Shown: piece after piece, positions 44,080-52,747 of the stretch
How the letters are laid out: the number at the start of each line of letters is the position of its first letter
How positions within the stretch are numbered: position 1 is the stretch's first letter
NCBI GenBank assembly: GCA_937138255.1
Contig: CAKZOU010000046.1
Coordinates: 18,616-82,615 of the forward strand
DNA: 64,000 bases
Source: an uncultured Paracoccaceae bacterium
Lineage (GTDB): Bacteria; Pseudomonadota; Alphaproteobacteria; Rhodobacterales; Rhodobacteraceae
Direction: 5' to 3'
Notes under the pieces: generated by a model
What the model saw: the letters and a program-made list of their open reading frames with translations, nothing else
Databases searched by the model: none
Told to the model about the DNA's origin: nothing
Made by a program: the position numbers and the translations under genes

Positions 44080-45201
44080 ATGACGCACGCGCCCGTTGAT
44101 CCCGATGGCCTGATGGAATTCTCGGTGGTCTTCACCGACCGCTCGCTCAACCACATGAGCGCCAAGTTCCAAGGTGTCATGCGCGATATCTCGTCGATGC
44201 TGAAAGAGGTCTATAGCGCCGATCATGTCGCGATCGTCCCCGGCGGCGGCACCTACGGCATGGAAGCGGTCGCCCGCCAGTTCGGCAATGCGGCGCATGC
44301 CATGATCGTGCGCAACGGCTGGTTCTCGTTCCGTTGGACCCAGATCTTCGACGCGGGCCAGTTCGCGGCAAAGACCACCGTCTTCAAGGCCCGCCAGACC
44401 GGCAACGATACCCGCGCCCCCTTTGCGCCCGCCCCCATCGAAGAGGTGACAGCGGCCATCCGCGAAGCCCGCCCCGATGTGGTTTTCGCCCCCCACGTGG
44501 AAACCAGCGCGGGCCTGATCCTGCCGGATGACTATATCACGGCCCTCGCCGCGGCCGCCCATGACGTGGGCGCGCTGATGGTGCTCGATTGCATCGCCTC
44601 GGGCTGTGTCTGGGTCGACATGAAGAAAACCGGCGTCGATGTCCTGATCTCCGCCCCGCAAAAGGGCTGGTCTGCAACGCCCGCCGCCGGCCTCGTGATG
44701 CTCTCGGAAAACGCGATGCAGCGGATGGCCGAAACCACCTCCAATTCCTTCGCCCTTGACCTCAAGAAATGGCATTCGATCATGGCGGCCTATGAAAACG
44801 GCGGCCACGCCTATCACGCCACCATGCCCACCGACAGCCTCGTGGCCTTCCGCGATACCATGGCCGAGACCCGCGACTACGGCTTTGAAAAACTGCGCGA
44901 GGCGCAATGGGCGCTGGGCAACGGTGTGCGCGAGATGCTCGCCGCCAAAGGCATCCGCTCGGTCGCGGCCAAAGGCTTTGCCGCGCCGGGCGTTGTCGTC
45001 AGCTACACCGACGATCCCGATGTCCAGAACGGCAAGAAATTCGCAGCTCTCGGCATGCAGATCGCCGCGGGCGTGCCGCTCCAATGCGACGAACCCGCCG
45101 ATTTCCGCACCTTCCGCTTGGGCCTCTTCGGCCTCGACAAGCTCTACGATGTCGAAGGTACCATCGCACGCCTCAAAGGCGTCGTCGATCAGGTCCTCTG
45201 A
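44080..45201 (+). CDS. Class V aminotransferase (alanine--glyoxylate aminotransferase family)
   Basis: PLP enzyme of fold type I, 373 residues. The phosphate-binding turn is VPGGGTYGMEAVARQFG, the cofactor Asp is in LMVLDCIASG, and the Schiff-base Lys is in SAPQKGWSATPAAG (about 202). This places it with alanine/serine--glyoxylate aminotransferases, though the exact amino donor is not predictable. AAGGAG precedes the ATG at 44080; the frame is open from 43945 inside the Lrp gene. It follows two Lrp regulators, which may control it. The dispersed repeat copy D lies directly downstream on the other strand. Confidence 0.85.
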   Translation: MTHAPVDPDGLMEFSVVFTDRSLNHMSAKFQGVMRDISSMLKEVYSADHVAIVPGGGTYGMEAVARQFGNAAHAMIVRNGWFSFRWTQIFDAGQFAAKTTVFKARQTGNDTRAPFAPAPIEEVTAAIREARPDVVFAPHVETSAGLILPDDYITALAAAAHDVGALMVLDCIASGCVWVDMKKTGVDVLISAPQKGWSATPAAGLVMLSENAMQRMAETTSNSFALDLKKWHSIMAAYENGGHAYHATMPTDSLVAFRDTMAETRDYGFEKLREAQWALGNGVREMLAAKGIRSVAAKGFAAPGVVVSYTDDPDVQNGKKFAALGMQIAAGVPLQCDEPADFRTFRLGLFGLDKLYDVEGTIARLKGVVDQVL

Positions 45202-45203
45202 TC

Positions 45204-45263
45204 CTTCTTTTGGCGAAAAATACTCCGGGGTGAATGCCCGCAGGGCAGAGGGGCAGCGCCCCT
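45204..45263 (-). repeat. Dispersed intergenic repeat, copy D
   Basis: On the minus strand it reads AGGGGCGCTGCCCCT directly after the UbiH-type stop, then GCCCTGCGGGC, CACCCCGGAGTATTTTTC and GCCAAAAGAAG. It is therefore the same two-hairpin-plus-tail element as copies A and B, again following a gene 3' end in the gene's own direction. Confidence 0.7.
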
Positions 45264-46466
45264 TCAGCCCCGGACGCCGAGCCCGAGCTGCATCAAGGTC
45301 TTGCGCACCGGCGCCGCGCCGTAAAGCGCGGCGATCCCCTTGGCGCGCAGGTCGCGCAGGATCGGCGCACCTGCAATCGACGCCCGATTGAGCGCATCGA
45401 CCCCACTAACCCTCAGCCGCACCTCGGGATGCCGCCGCCGCTCATAGGCGTCGAGCATCTTCCTGTCGGCCAAGCCCTCGGGCCGCGCCACGGCAAGCCC
45501 GTGCAGACAGGTCAGGTCGGCAAGGCTCATATTCAGCCCCTGCGCCCCGATCGGCGGCACCACATGCGCCGCCTCGGCCACCAAAGCGGTGCGGGCGGCG
45601 ATCATCTTGTCGGCGATCTGGCTGATGATCGGCCAGACCTGCCGCGGGCCGATCAGCGTCAGCGCGCCATAGACACCCGCCGAACGGGCGGTCGCCTCGG
45701 CGTTGAACGCCGCCGCATCCAACGCTGCGAGCCGTTTGGTCTCGGGGCCAGACTCCATCCAGACCACCGCCGAGCAAGGCTTGCCGTCGTGATCAGGCAA
45801 TGGCACCAGCGTAAACGGCCCGCCGGTGCGGTGCACTTCGGTCGAGACATTGCCATGCGGTAATTCGTGGTTGACCGCGAAAACCACAGCCTTTTGCCCA
45901 TAGCGCGTGGTCTTGACGCCAATTCCGGCGGCCTGCCGCACCGCACTATTGCGCCCGTCCGCGCCGATCAGGAGCCGCGCCCGCAGGCTGGCACCGTCAC
46001 TCAAATCGACCAATATCTCCGCCTCCCGCGCCAGCGAGCGGCGATAGCCGGTGCCGGGGCGGAAATCGACGTTGGGCAACTCGGCCAACCGCCCCACCAT
46101 CTCGCGCCGAAGGAGCCAGTTGGGGAAGTTCCAGCCAAAGGGCAGGGGGCCGATGTCGGAGGCCACGAAATCGCGGGCGACGCGCGGTTCGGGCACTTCC
46201 CCGCCCGCATCGACGATCCGCATCACGTCGAGCGGCATGGCGTGAGGCTCAAGCCGATCCCAGAGGCCCGCAGCCATGAGAAATTCGCGCGAGGGCTGAA
46301 GAAAGGCGGTGGTCCGGTGATCGGCCCTAGCCGCGCCCGCATCCGTCACCGGCGGGGCGGGATCAACGATGGCCACACGGAAACCTGCAGTGCCAAAGGC
46401 CGCAGCGGCGGTGAGGCCCGCCACGCCGCCGCCGGCGATCACGATATCGGTTTCAGCCCGCGTCAT
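45264..46466 (-). CDS. UbiH/COQ6-type FAD monooxygenase
   Basis: Flavin-dependent aromatic hydroxylase of the ubiquinone synthesis family, 400 residues. FAD-binding motifs are IVIAGGGVAGLTAAAAF at the N-terminus, the GADGRNSAVRQAAGI DG motif (about 170) and the second FAD site EAAHVVPPIGAQGLNMSLAD (about 280). It hydroxylates one position of the quinone ring; which of UbiH, UbiI, UbiF or the broader-range alphaproteobacterial UbiL it is cannot be decided here. It is followed by repeat copy D and preceded, 41 bases upstream, by the nucleotidase gene on the same strand. Confidence 0.9.
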   Translation of the reverse strand: MTRAETDIVIAGGGVAGLTAAAAFGTAGFRVAIVDPAPPVTDAGAARADHRTTAFLQPSREFLMAAGLWDRLEPHAMPLDVMRIVDAGGEVPEPRVARDFVASDIGPLPFGWNFPNWLLRREMVGRLAELPNVDFRPGTGYRRSLAREAEILVDLSDGASLRARLLIGADGRNSAVRQAAGIGVKTTRYGQKAVVFAVNHELPHGNVSTEVHRTGGPFTLVPLPDHDGKPCSAVVWMESGPETKRLAALDAAAFNAEATARSAGVYGALTLIGPRQVWPIISQIADKMIAARTALVAEAAHVVPPIGAQGLNMSLADLTCLHGLAVARPEGLADRKMLDAYERRRHPEVRLRVSGVDALNRASIAGAPILRDLRAKGIAALYGAAPVRKTLMQLGLGVRG

Positions 46467-46507
46467 GGCCCAGTCATAGGCCTGCTGTGCAGGAGGGGGA
46501 AGGGGCT

Positions 46508-47152
46508 TCAGCCGAGTTGCGACAGAAAGCCCGCAAGGTCGCTCGTATGGTGATGGATATGCGGCTGCGGCAGCGGCTCGGGGCCGACGTGCACGGTCCG
46601 CATCCCCATCGCATGGGGTGCTGCGAGGTTTCGGATATCGTCCTCGAACATCGCGCCTTCCTCGGGCGACAGACCATCGAGCGCAAACACGGCCTCAAAC
46701 GCGGCCTGTTCGGGCTTGGGCCGAAACCCCGCATGTTCGACGCCATAGACCGCATCAAAGATCCCCGTCAGTCCCCGTGCGGCCAGCACCCGCTCGGCAT
46801 AGGGCTTTGATCCATTGGTATAGACAATGCGCCGCCCCGGCAGGCGTTGGATCGCTGCCGCGAGGGCAGGGTCGGGGTTGAGATGGCTCAGGTCTATTTC
46901 ATGGACCTCATAGAGATAGGGCCCCGGATCGACGCCGTGCTCGTTCATCAGCCCCGCAAGCGTCGTGCCGTATCGCGCCCAATACTCGGCGCGAAGCCGG
47001 TCAGCCTTGGTGCGATCAACACCAAGCGCCCGCTGGACGAAATCGGTCATCCGCACTTCGATCTGATCGAAAAGCCGCGCTTCGGGCGGGTAAAGCGTAT
47101 TGTCGAGGTCAAAGACCCAGGCACGAACATGAGAGAAAGAGGCAGCTACCAT
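46508..47152 (-). CDS. Pyrimidine 5'-nucleotidase (HAD family)
   Basis: HAD-superfamily phosphatase of 214 residues resembling yeast Sdt1. Motif I is VFDLDNTLYPPEARLFDQIE with the two catalytic Asp, motif II is RIVYTNGSKPYAERVL, motif III Lys is in GFRPKPEQAAFE and motif IV is MFEDDIRNLAAPHAMG. The helical cap between motifs I and II is of the small Sdt1/PYN type. The substrates are probably UMP/CMP or damaged pyrimidine nucleotides. It is divergent from a GntR regulator gene. Confidence 0.88.
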   Translation of the reverse strand: MVAASFSHVRAWVFDLDNTLYPPEARLFDQIEVRMTDFVQRALGVDRTKADRLRAEYWARYGTTLAGLMNEHGVDPGPYLYEVHEIDLSHLNPDPALAAAIQRLPGRRIVYTNGSKPYAERVLAARGLTGIFDAVYGVEHAGFRPKPEQAAFEAVFALDGLSPEEGAMFEDDIRNLAAPHAMGMRTVHVGPEPLPQPHIHHHTSDLAGFLSQLG

Positions 47153-47252
47153 GGCGCGGACCTTATCAAGCGCGGCAATAGGCGCAATCTCTTTGGCTTG
47201 AAACAGACAGGGCTTGGCGGATAGGGTTTGCCGATAGTTCTAGGACACGCCA

Positions 47253-47906
47253 ATGCAAGATGCCCGCAGCCCCCAGAAGGACGCCTATGCGCTGATCCTC
47301 GAGGCGATCGACAGCCACATCTACAAGCCCGGCGACAGGCTGGTGGAAAGCGAGCTGGCCGAACGTTTCGGCGTCTCGCGCACGCCCATCCGCGAGGCGC
47401 TGCAGCGGCTCGAGACCCAGTCACTCCTGACCCGCGATGGGCGGTCGCTGATCGTGGCCTCGCTCGATCATACGCAAATGGCCGAGCTCTATGTCGTCCG
47501 GGGCGAACTCGAGGGCCTTGCCGCCCGCCTCGCCTCGCGCCACGCCACCCCCGAAGAGATCCGCGTTCTGCGCGACATGGTCGAGGCCGACCGCAAACTT
47601 ATCGGCAATCCCGATGCTCTGTCGCGGGCCAACCGGCGCTTTCACAAGCAGATCCACCTCGCCAGCCACAACCGCTTTCTTGTCCAGCAGCTCGATCTCG
47701 TGCACCGTTCGATGGCACTTTTGGCGACCACCTCGCTCGCGGCTGAAGGGCGCGGCGCGGGTGCGCTCGACGAACATCAGGCGATCGTTACGGCAATCGA
47801 GGCGGGTGATGGCGACGGGGCCGACAAGGCGGTGCGCGAGCATATCTCCAAGGCGTTCATGACCCGCCTCAAATTGGATGCTGCGTCGGTCGAACGGAAC
47901 GGGTGA
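47253..47906 (+). CDS. GntR family transcriptional regulator (FadR subfamily)
   Basis: Regulator of 217 residues with an N-terminal winged helix (YALILEAIDSHIYKPGDRL, then SELAERFGVSRTPIREALQRLE) and an all-helical FCD ligand-binding domain whose metal-binding residues are suggested by AELYVVRGELE, RFHKQIHLASHN and EHQAIVTAIEAGD. Its ligand and targets are unknown; no catabolic operon is adjacent. Its 3' end overlaps the convergent glycosyltransferase gene by 38 bases (47869-47906). Confidence 0.9.
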   Translation: MQDARSPQKDAYALILEAIDSHIYKPGDRLVESELAERFGVSRTPIREALQRLETQSLLTRDGRSLIVASLDHTQMAELYVVRGELEGLAARLASRHATPEEIRVLRDMVEADRKLIGNPDALSRANRRFHKQIHLASHNRFLVQQLDLVHRSMALLATTSLAAEGRGAGALDEHQAIVTAIEAGDGDGADKAVREHISKAFMTRLKLDAASVERNG

Positions 47907-49767
47907 TCGCGCCATCTTGGGGCTTGATCGAATGACCGTGTGTCGTCTTGTCCCAGAAGAACGGCCGCCAGAGTATCTCCAAGAGCCCCTTACAGGCCGC
48001 CAGCGTGGCCAGCGGGAAATAGGCTTGTAGCGTGATCGCCCATGGCGTGAGCCAGCCCTTCCCGGCGCGGCGAACGGCAAGCGCAGCGACCGCAAGGTTG
48101 GTCAGCTCGCTCATGACGAACAGCGTCGATAACGAAATGAACGCAGCCGGTGGCAGTGTGCCCGACAAAGGATGAGGCAGGCCAAAGAGGATCAGCCAAA
48201 AGCTCCAAAGCGCGGGCGCAAGGGCAAAGGCGCTGAGGGTGCCAAAGAACAGGATCTGTATACCAACAAACCGCCATAGCCCGAGATCCCGCAAGAGCCT
48301 GAGTGGGTCACGCATGTGCACCCCGTAGGTCACGGCATAACCCTTGAGCCAACGCGACCTTTGCCGCACCCAGGGCCAGGCGCGGCAATTGGCTTCTTCT
48401 CCCGTGACGGTATCCACCAATTCGGTGCGATAGCCATACCGCGCGAGCCTCAGACCAAGATCGGCGTCTTCGGTGACATTATGGGCATCCCAGCCGCCGA
48501 TCTCTTCCAGAACGCTCCGGCGAAAGAAGACGGTGGTGCCGCCAAGCGGAATCGTCAGGCCAAGGCGGGCCATCCCCGGCAGGACGACCCGGAACCATGC
48601 CGCATATTCCAGTGTAAAGCACCGCGCGAGCCAGTTCGCTCGGCTGTTGTAATAATCGAGGATGCCTTGCAGGCAGGCAACCTCGGGCCCCCGCGCTGCG
48701 AAACGCGCGACTATTTTCCTGATCTGATCTGGGGCGGGCGCGTCTTCGGCATCATAGATGCCAATGATCCGCCCGCGCGCGAAATTGAGACCATAGTTGA
48801 GCGCCCGTGGCTTGGTCTTGATCGTGCCCTTTGGCACGGTGATTGCCCGCATCCAGCGCGGCAGATTGGCGGCGGCCAATGTCTCGCGCGTCAGATGGTC
48901 GTCGGCTTCCAAAAGCAGGATCACGTCGAGCAGGGGTGCTGGATAATCAATCGCGGACAGGCGGCGCAGGAGGTGGCCGGCAATCTCGCGTTCCATATAG
49001 AGCGGGACCAAAAGCGTCACGACGGGCAGACGCTTTGGCATGGGATCGACCTTGGCGCGACCTGCGGGGCCGGAGAATACAGCAAAAGCCGCAGCGATTT
49101 TGAGCCCCATGTTGAGCGCGAGTATCGTCAATGCCCATGCGATGGCGAGGTAAAGCCCCCACTTTGGTGCAAGGGCGGTAATCAGCAACAGCATGGCGCC
49201 AACGATCGCCGCCCCAAGGATCCCTTTTTTTCCGGGCCAGCCTCGGGCGCTTAGCCTTGCAGGCGGCATGGCCTCGGCGCGCGCGACCAACTCCTGTGAA
49301 GCCGCTGTGACAATGGCTTCTTCGATCAGATCGGCAGGAGCGACGGCCATGCGGACCGACCCGAAAAGCTTGGTCAGATAGGGTAGGGCACGCGAGAACC
49401 CTTCTGGCCGCGCGGCAAGAATTATCGTGCGGCCACCTACCCGCCGCCAAGGCAGAATGCCCAGTCGCAGCGCTTGGTCCGGTCCGAGGCGGGCAAGGAG
49501 GGTCGGGTCGGGCGGATCGGACACTGGATCGATCAGACCGGCGCCAAGGGTTTCGGCCTCGGCCGCGGCAAGAGTGTCGGAGGACAGAAAAAGGCTGCGG
49601 GAAAGGAGCTCGGGAAGGGGGCGGTCGTAGCCGCTGGCCTCTGCTTCGATCTCAGCAAGGCGCCGCCCCGAGGCTAGGCCCTTGCGAGCCAATGTCGTCG
49701 CCAGAGGCGAAAGCGGAACCGCCTGCCGCGACCCCGCGCCGATACCACTGAGAGCCTCCAGATCCAT
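47869..49767 (-). CDS. Membrane glycosyltransferase family 2 with GspE-N-like N-terminal domain
   Basis: Protein of 632 residues. Residues about 30-165 resemble the GspE/MshE N-terminal domain (LSRSLFLSSDTLAAAEAETLG, then LRLGILPWRRVGGRTIILAARP), a module that can bind c-di-GMP in other proteins. Two transmembrane helices (about 180-225) precede a GT2 catalytic domain with TLLVPLYMEREIAG, the metal-binding YDAEDAP, the TEDADLGLRL base region and QRSRWLKG, the pattern of processive synthases such as cellulose or poly-GlcNAc synthases. Further helices follow at 475-600. A perfect CtrA-type box lies 46 bases upstream of its ATG. The product, likely an exopolysaccharide, is inferred. Confidence 0.85.
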   Translation of the reverse strand: MDLEALSGIGAGSRQAVPLSPLATTLARKGLASGRRLAEIEAEASGYDRPLPELLSRSLFLSSDTLAAAEAETLGAGLIDPVSDPPDPTLLARLGPDQALRLGILPWRRVGGRTIILAARPEGFSRALPYLTKLFGSVRMAVAPADLIEEAIVTAASQELVARAEAMPPARLSARGWPGKKGILGAAIVGAMLLLITALAPKWGLYLAIAWALTILALNMGLKIAAAFAVFSGPAGRAKVDPMPKRLPVVTLLVPLYMEREIAGHLLRRLSAIDYPAPLLDVILLLEADDHLTRETLAAANLPRWMRAITVPKGTIKTKPRALNYGLNFARGRIIGIYDAEDAPAPDQIRKIVARFAARGPEVACLQGILDYYNSRANWLARCFTLEYAAWFRVVLPGMARLGLTIPLGGTTVFFRRSVLEEIGGWDAHNVTEDADLGLRLARYGYRTELVDTVTGEEANCRAWPWVRQRSRWLKGYAVTYGVHMRDPLRLLRDLGLWRFVGIQILFFGTLSAFALAPALWSFWLILFGLPHPLSGTLPPAAFISLSTLFVMSELTNLAVAALAVRRAGKGWLTPWAITLQAYFPLATLAACKGLLEILWRPFFWDKTTHGHSIKPQDGAITRSVRPTQHPI

Positions 49768-49811
49768 TCTTGCCCCTCGGCCTTGCCTTCAGGACTGGAT
49801 CGTTGATCAGG

Positions 49812-49828
49812 GTTAATCAGACCTTAAC
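49812..49828. promoter_or_regulatory. CtrA-type binding box upstream of the glycosyltransferase
   Basis: GTTAA-TCAGACC-TTAAC is a perfect palindromic TTAA-N7-TTAA site, the recognition sequence of the alphaproteobacterial cell-cycle regulator CtrA. It stands about 46 bases before the glycosyltransferase ATG (minus strand, 49767) and just past the carA stop (49833), so it can only serve the glycosyltransferase promoter. Confidence 0.6.
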
Positions 49829-49832
49829 GGGC

Positions 49833-50993
49833 CTAGGACTTTCGGGCTTCCATGGCGTTGGCGAAACGCTCGAAGAGATAGAAGCTGTCCTGCGGGCCGG
49901 GGCTCGCTTCGGGGTGATATTGGACAGAGAACACCGGACGGTCGGTCATGCGGATGCCGCAGTTGGAGCCGTCAAACAGCGAAACATGGGTTTCCATGAC
50001 GCCCTTGGGCAGGGTCTGGCTGTCGACGGTGAAGCCGTGGTTCATCGAGGTGATCTCGACCTTGCCGGTCTCAACATCCTTCACCGGATGGTTCGCACCG
50101 TGGTGGCCGTGGTTCATCTTGATGGTCTTGGCGCCAAGGGCGAGGGCCAGCATCTGGTGGCCAAGGCAGATGCCGAAAACCGGCACTTCGCTGCGCTCAA
50201 GAACGCCCTGGATCATCGGCACGGCATAGGCGCCGGTGGCGGCCGGATCGCCGGGGCCGTTCGAGAGGAACACGCCATCGGGATTATGCGCGAGCACCTC
50301 GTCGGCAGTCGCGTTGGCGGGAAGCACGATCACATCGCAGCCGGTCGAGGCGAGGCAGCGCAGGATATTGCGCTTGGCGCCATAGTCGATGGCGACGACC
50401 TTATGGCGCGGCGCCTCCTGGCGGGCGTAGCCCTCGGGCCAGGCCCAGCGCATTTCGTCCCAATGATAGGACTGGGCGCAGGTCACATCCTTCGCCAGAT
50501 CAAGGCCGACAAGGCCCTTGAAGCCGCGCGCGGCCTTGACCAGCGCCTCGACGTCGAAATTGCCATCGGGATCGTGGGAAATCGCCACGTGCGGCGCGCC
50601 CTGCTGGCGGATCGCGCGGGTCAGGCGGCGGGTGTCGACGCCGCCGATGCCGATCCGGCCCTTGGCGGCGAGCCAGCTGGCGAGGTCTTGCGTCGCCCGC
50701 CAGTTCGACGGCTCGGTCGGATCCCATTTGACGACCATGCCGGCCGCCACGGGTTCGGCGGTCTCGTCATCCTCGGGGGTGACGCCGGTGTTGCCGATAT
50801 GGGGGAAGGTGAAGGTGACGATCTGGCCGGCGTAGGAGGGATCGGTCATGATCTCCTGATAGCCGGTCATCGCGGTGTTGAAGCACAGCTCGGCCTCGGC
50901 CTGCCCCGTGGCGCCGAAACCGTAGCCGTAAAAGAGGGTGCCATCTGCTAGAGCAAGACAGGCGGTAGGCATATCCATTGCACTGTGCGGCAT
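49833..50993 (-). CDS. carA: Carbamoyl-phosphate synthase small subunit
   Basis: Glutaminase subunit of carbamoyl phosphate synthetase, 386 residues, supplying ammonia for pyrimidine and arginine synthesis. An N-terminal CPSase_sm_chain domain (LADGTLFYGYGFGA, then TGYQEIMTDPSYAGQIV) precedes a class I amidotransferase domain with the nucleophile in GICLGHQ and the His-Glu pair in YHPEASPGP. AAAGGGGAG lies upstream of the ATG at 50993. carB is not in this window. It is divergent from yqeY, with 161 bases between them. Confidence 0.97.
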   Translation of the reverse strand: MPHSAMDMPTACLALADGTLFYGYGFGATGQAEAELCFNTAMTGYQEIMTDPSYAGQIVTFTFPHIGNTGVTPEDDETAEPVAAGMVVKWDPTEPSNWRATQDLASWLAAKGRIGIGGVDTRRLTRAIRQQGAPHVAISHDPDGNFDVEALVKAARGFKGLVGLDLAKDVTCAQSYHWDEMRWAWPEGYARQEAPRHKVVAIDYGAKRNILRCLASTGCDVIVLPANATADEVLAHNPDGVFLSNGPGDPAATGAYAVPMIQGVLERSEVPVFGICLGHQMLALALGAKTIKMNHGHHGANHPVKDVETGKVEITSMNHGFTVDSQTLPKGVMETHVSLFDGSNCGIRMTDRPVFSVQYHPEASPGPQDSFYLFERFANAMEARKS

Positions 50994-51092
50994 GATCGCG
51001 ACTCCCCTTTGGCCAAATTGATGCGGTCCTAAGGGGTCGGGCGGCGGTGGTCAAGGCAGAAGCACCCCTGATGGGGCTGCGCGTCGCACCGG

Positions 51093-51121
51093 TTGTCATG
51101 AAGGATTGTTAAGAGTATGAG
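51093..51121 (+). promoter_or_regulatory. Likely promoter of the YqeY-family gene
   Basis: TTGTCA (51093-51098) and TATGAG (51116-51121) are separated by exactly 17 bases, about 34 bases before the ATG at 51155. Confidence 0.5.
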
Positions 51122-51154
51122 TTGCGGCCTCGACCACCGCTCAAAGGCCAAAAC

Positions 51155-51613
51155 ATGGACATGAGAACGACGATCAGCACCGCCCTAAAAGAGGCGATGA
51201 AGGCCAAGGATGCCGACCGTCTGTCAACCCTGCGCCTGATCAACGCAGCCATCAAAGACCGCGATATCGCTGCCCGCACTGACGGCGAAGAGGCGCAGGT
51301 CAGCGACGACACCGTGCTGGCGATTCTCGGCAAGATGGTCAAGCAACGGCAGGAAAGCGCACGCGCCTACGAAGAGGGCGGGCGGCTCGAGCTGGCCGAG
51401 AAAGAGATGAACGAGATTCGCATCATCGAGGAATACCTGCCGCGGCAGCTCGACGAAGTTGAGACCGATGCCGCCGTTGCGGCCGCCATCGCCGAGGTCG
51501 AGGCCACCTCGATCCGCGACATGGGCAAGGTCATGGCCGCGCTCAAAGGCAAATACACCGGCCAGATGGATTTCGGCAAAGTCGGCCCGATGGTGAAGGC
51601 CAAGCTCGGCTGA
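51155..51613 (+). CDS. GatB/YqeY domain-containing protein
   Basis: Protein of 152 residues made of a YqeY domain, the same helical module as in the C-terminal part of the amidotransferase subunit GatB that binds tRNA. Marks are STALKEAMKAKDADRLSTLRLINAAIKDRD, EEYLPRQLDEVETD and MGKVMAALKGKYTGQMDFG. The start at 51155 gives the usual MDxR opening; an ATG two codons later is possible. The function is not known; a tRNA-related role is assumed from the domain. Confidence 0.9.
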   Translation: MDMRTTISTALKEAMKAKDADRLSTLRLINAAIKDRDIAARTDGEEAQVSDDTVLAILGKMVKQRQESARAYEEGGRLELAEKEMNEIRIIEEYLPRQLDEVETDAAVAAAIAEVEATSIRDMGKVMAALKGKYTGQMDFGKVGPMVKAKLG

Positions 51614-51676
51614 TTGGCGAGGACAATCTCTTCGCCGATTGCTAGGCTTGCGGAAACCACGTTGCGAGCCCCGCAT

Positions 51677-52240
51677 ATGAAAGTTCTCGTTGTCTTCGAT
51701 CATCCCCGCCGCATCTCGTTTAGCGGCGCCATTCTCGATGCCTTTCTCGAGGGGCTGGCCGATGCCGGGCACGAGGCCGAGATCGCCGATCTCTATGCCG
51801 AGGGCTTTGATCCCCGGATGCCTTTGGCCGACGAGCCGGACTGGGACGACGACGACAAGATCTATTCCGGGGCTGTTCTGGCCGAGCAGACGCGGATCGC
51901 CCGCAATGACGCGATCGCTTTTGTCTTTCCCGTCTGGTGGTGGTCGGTGCCTGCTATGACCAAGGGCTGGATCGACAGGGTCTGGAACAACGGCTGGGCC
52001 TATGGCGCGCGCAAGCTGCCGCACAGGAAGGCGCTGATGATCGGCATCGCCGCCAACAGCGCCGAAGGCTACCGCGAGCGCGGCGACGAAGCGGCGATGC
52101 GGTCTCAGCTTCTGGTGGGTGTGCTGAACTACTGCGGCATCAAGAACGCCGATCTGCGGCTCTTTTACGATGCGCTCGAGACCGACGAAATTCGCGCCAC
52201 CCTCATCGAAGAAGCGCGGCGTTTGGGGCGCGAGTTTTAG
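51677..52240 (+). CDS. NAD(P)H oxidoreductase, flavodoxin-2 fold
   Basis: FMN/FAD-dependent quinone reductase-like protein of 187 residues (KefF/MdaB type). The flavin-binding start is LVVFDHPRRISFSGAILDAF, and the active-site loop is FVFPVWWWSVPAMTKGWIDRVW, with the late GIAANSAEGYRERG block. ATG at 51677 is chosen because the protein then begins directly with the first beta strand; the frame is open from 51614. Its stop overlaps the DUF2244 stop (TTAG, 52237-52240). Possible role in quinone or electrophile detoxification. Confidence 0.88.
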   Translation: MKVLVVFDHPRRISFSGAILDAFLEGLADAGHEAEIADLYAEGFDPRMPLADEPDWDDDDKIYSGAVLAEQTRIARNDAIAFVFPVWWWSVPAMTKGWIDRVWNNGWAYGARKLPHRKALMIGIAANSAEGYRERGDEAAMRSQLLVGVLNYCGIKNADLRLFYDALETDEIRATLIEEARRLGREF

Positions 52241-52743
52241 GCGTAACTTTTCGATCGCACCAGCGCCGCGTCCAGTTCCGCCTTCAGGACGATCCGTTCG
52301 CCCTCGCTGAGAAAGGCCCCGACTTCCACCTCTCGGCCTTCGCCCTTCAGGGTCAGATAGTTGGGTACGGGCCCGCCCGTCGGGTGGATCTGCACGATCG
52401 TCCAATAGGGATTGGCCTGCCATTCCTGCACCGGCCCGCGCGGATTGTGGCGGATGAGGGCAATCCGGTCGCGGCGGAGGGTCAGGATCTCAAGGGTGCT
52501 GCCATCGCGGTAGCTGCGGTTCAGCGCATACCAGAGGCCCGCGACGGCGGCGGAGAGGAAAGGCAGAAGGGCCCAGAGGATCTTGGAGCCGATCACTGCA
52601 ACGAGTGGCAGGGCGATCATCCCCACGGTCAGGCCGATGAAGATGACGAAGCCTGCCTTCGGCAAGGAGCGGTAGGGCCAGAGGTGCAGCTCGGCCATCG
52701 GCGCATCGGGGCCGGCCTCCGGTTCGATCCACTCATAGGGCAT
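52237..52743 (-). CDS. DUF2244 family membrane protein
   Basis: Membrane protein of 168 residues with two adjacent helices (about 30-70, GFVIFIGLTVGMIALPLVAVIG and ILWALLPFLSAAVAGLWYALN) and a C-terminal cytoplasmic domain with the family features LRRDRIALIRHN, QANPYWTIVQ and EVGAFLSEGERIVL. DUF2244 proteins often accompany cytochrome c oxidase genes, and ctaD lies two genes upstream on this strand, though a terminator separates them. It follows the carboxymuconolactone-decarboxylase-like gene by 4 bases. The function is unknown. Confidence 0.87.
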   Translation of the reverse strand: MPYEWIEPEAGPDAPMAELHLWPYRSLPKAGFVIFIGLTVGMIALPLVAVIGSKILWALLPFLSAAVAGLWYALNRSYRDGSTLEILTLRRDRIALIRHNPRGPVQEWQANPYWTIVQIHPTGGPVPNYLTLKGEGREVEVGAFLSEGERIVLKAELDAALVRSKSYA

Positions 52744-52747
52744 GGGC

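Noticed and set aside
49803..49817. Possible FNR box (TTGATCAGGGTTAA) before the glycosyltransferase
   Set aside because: The second half-site does not match ATCAA; the adjoining CtrA palindrome explains the sequence better.
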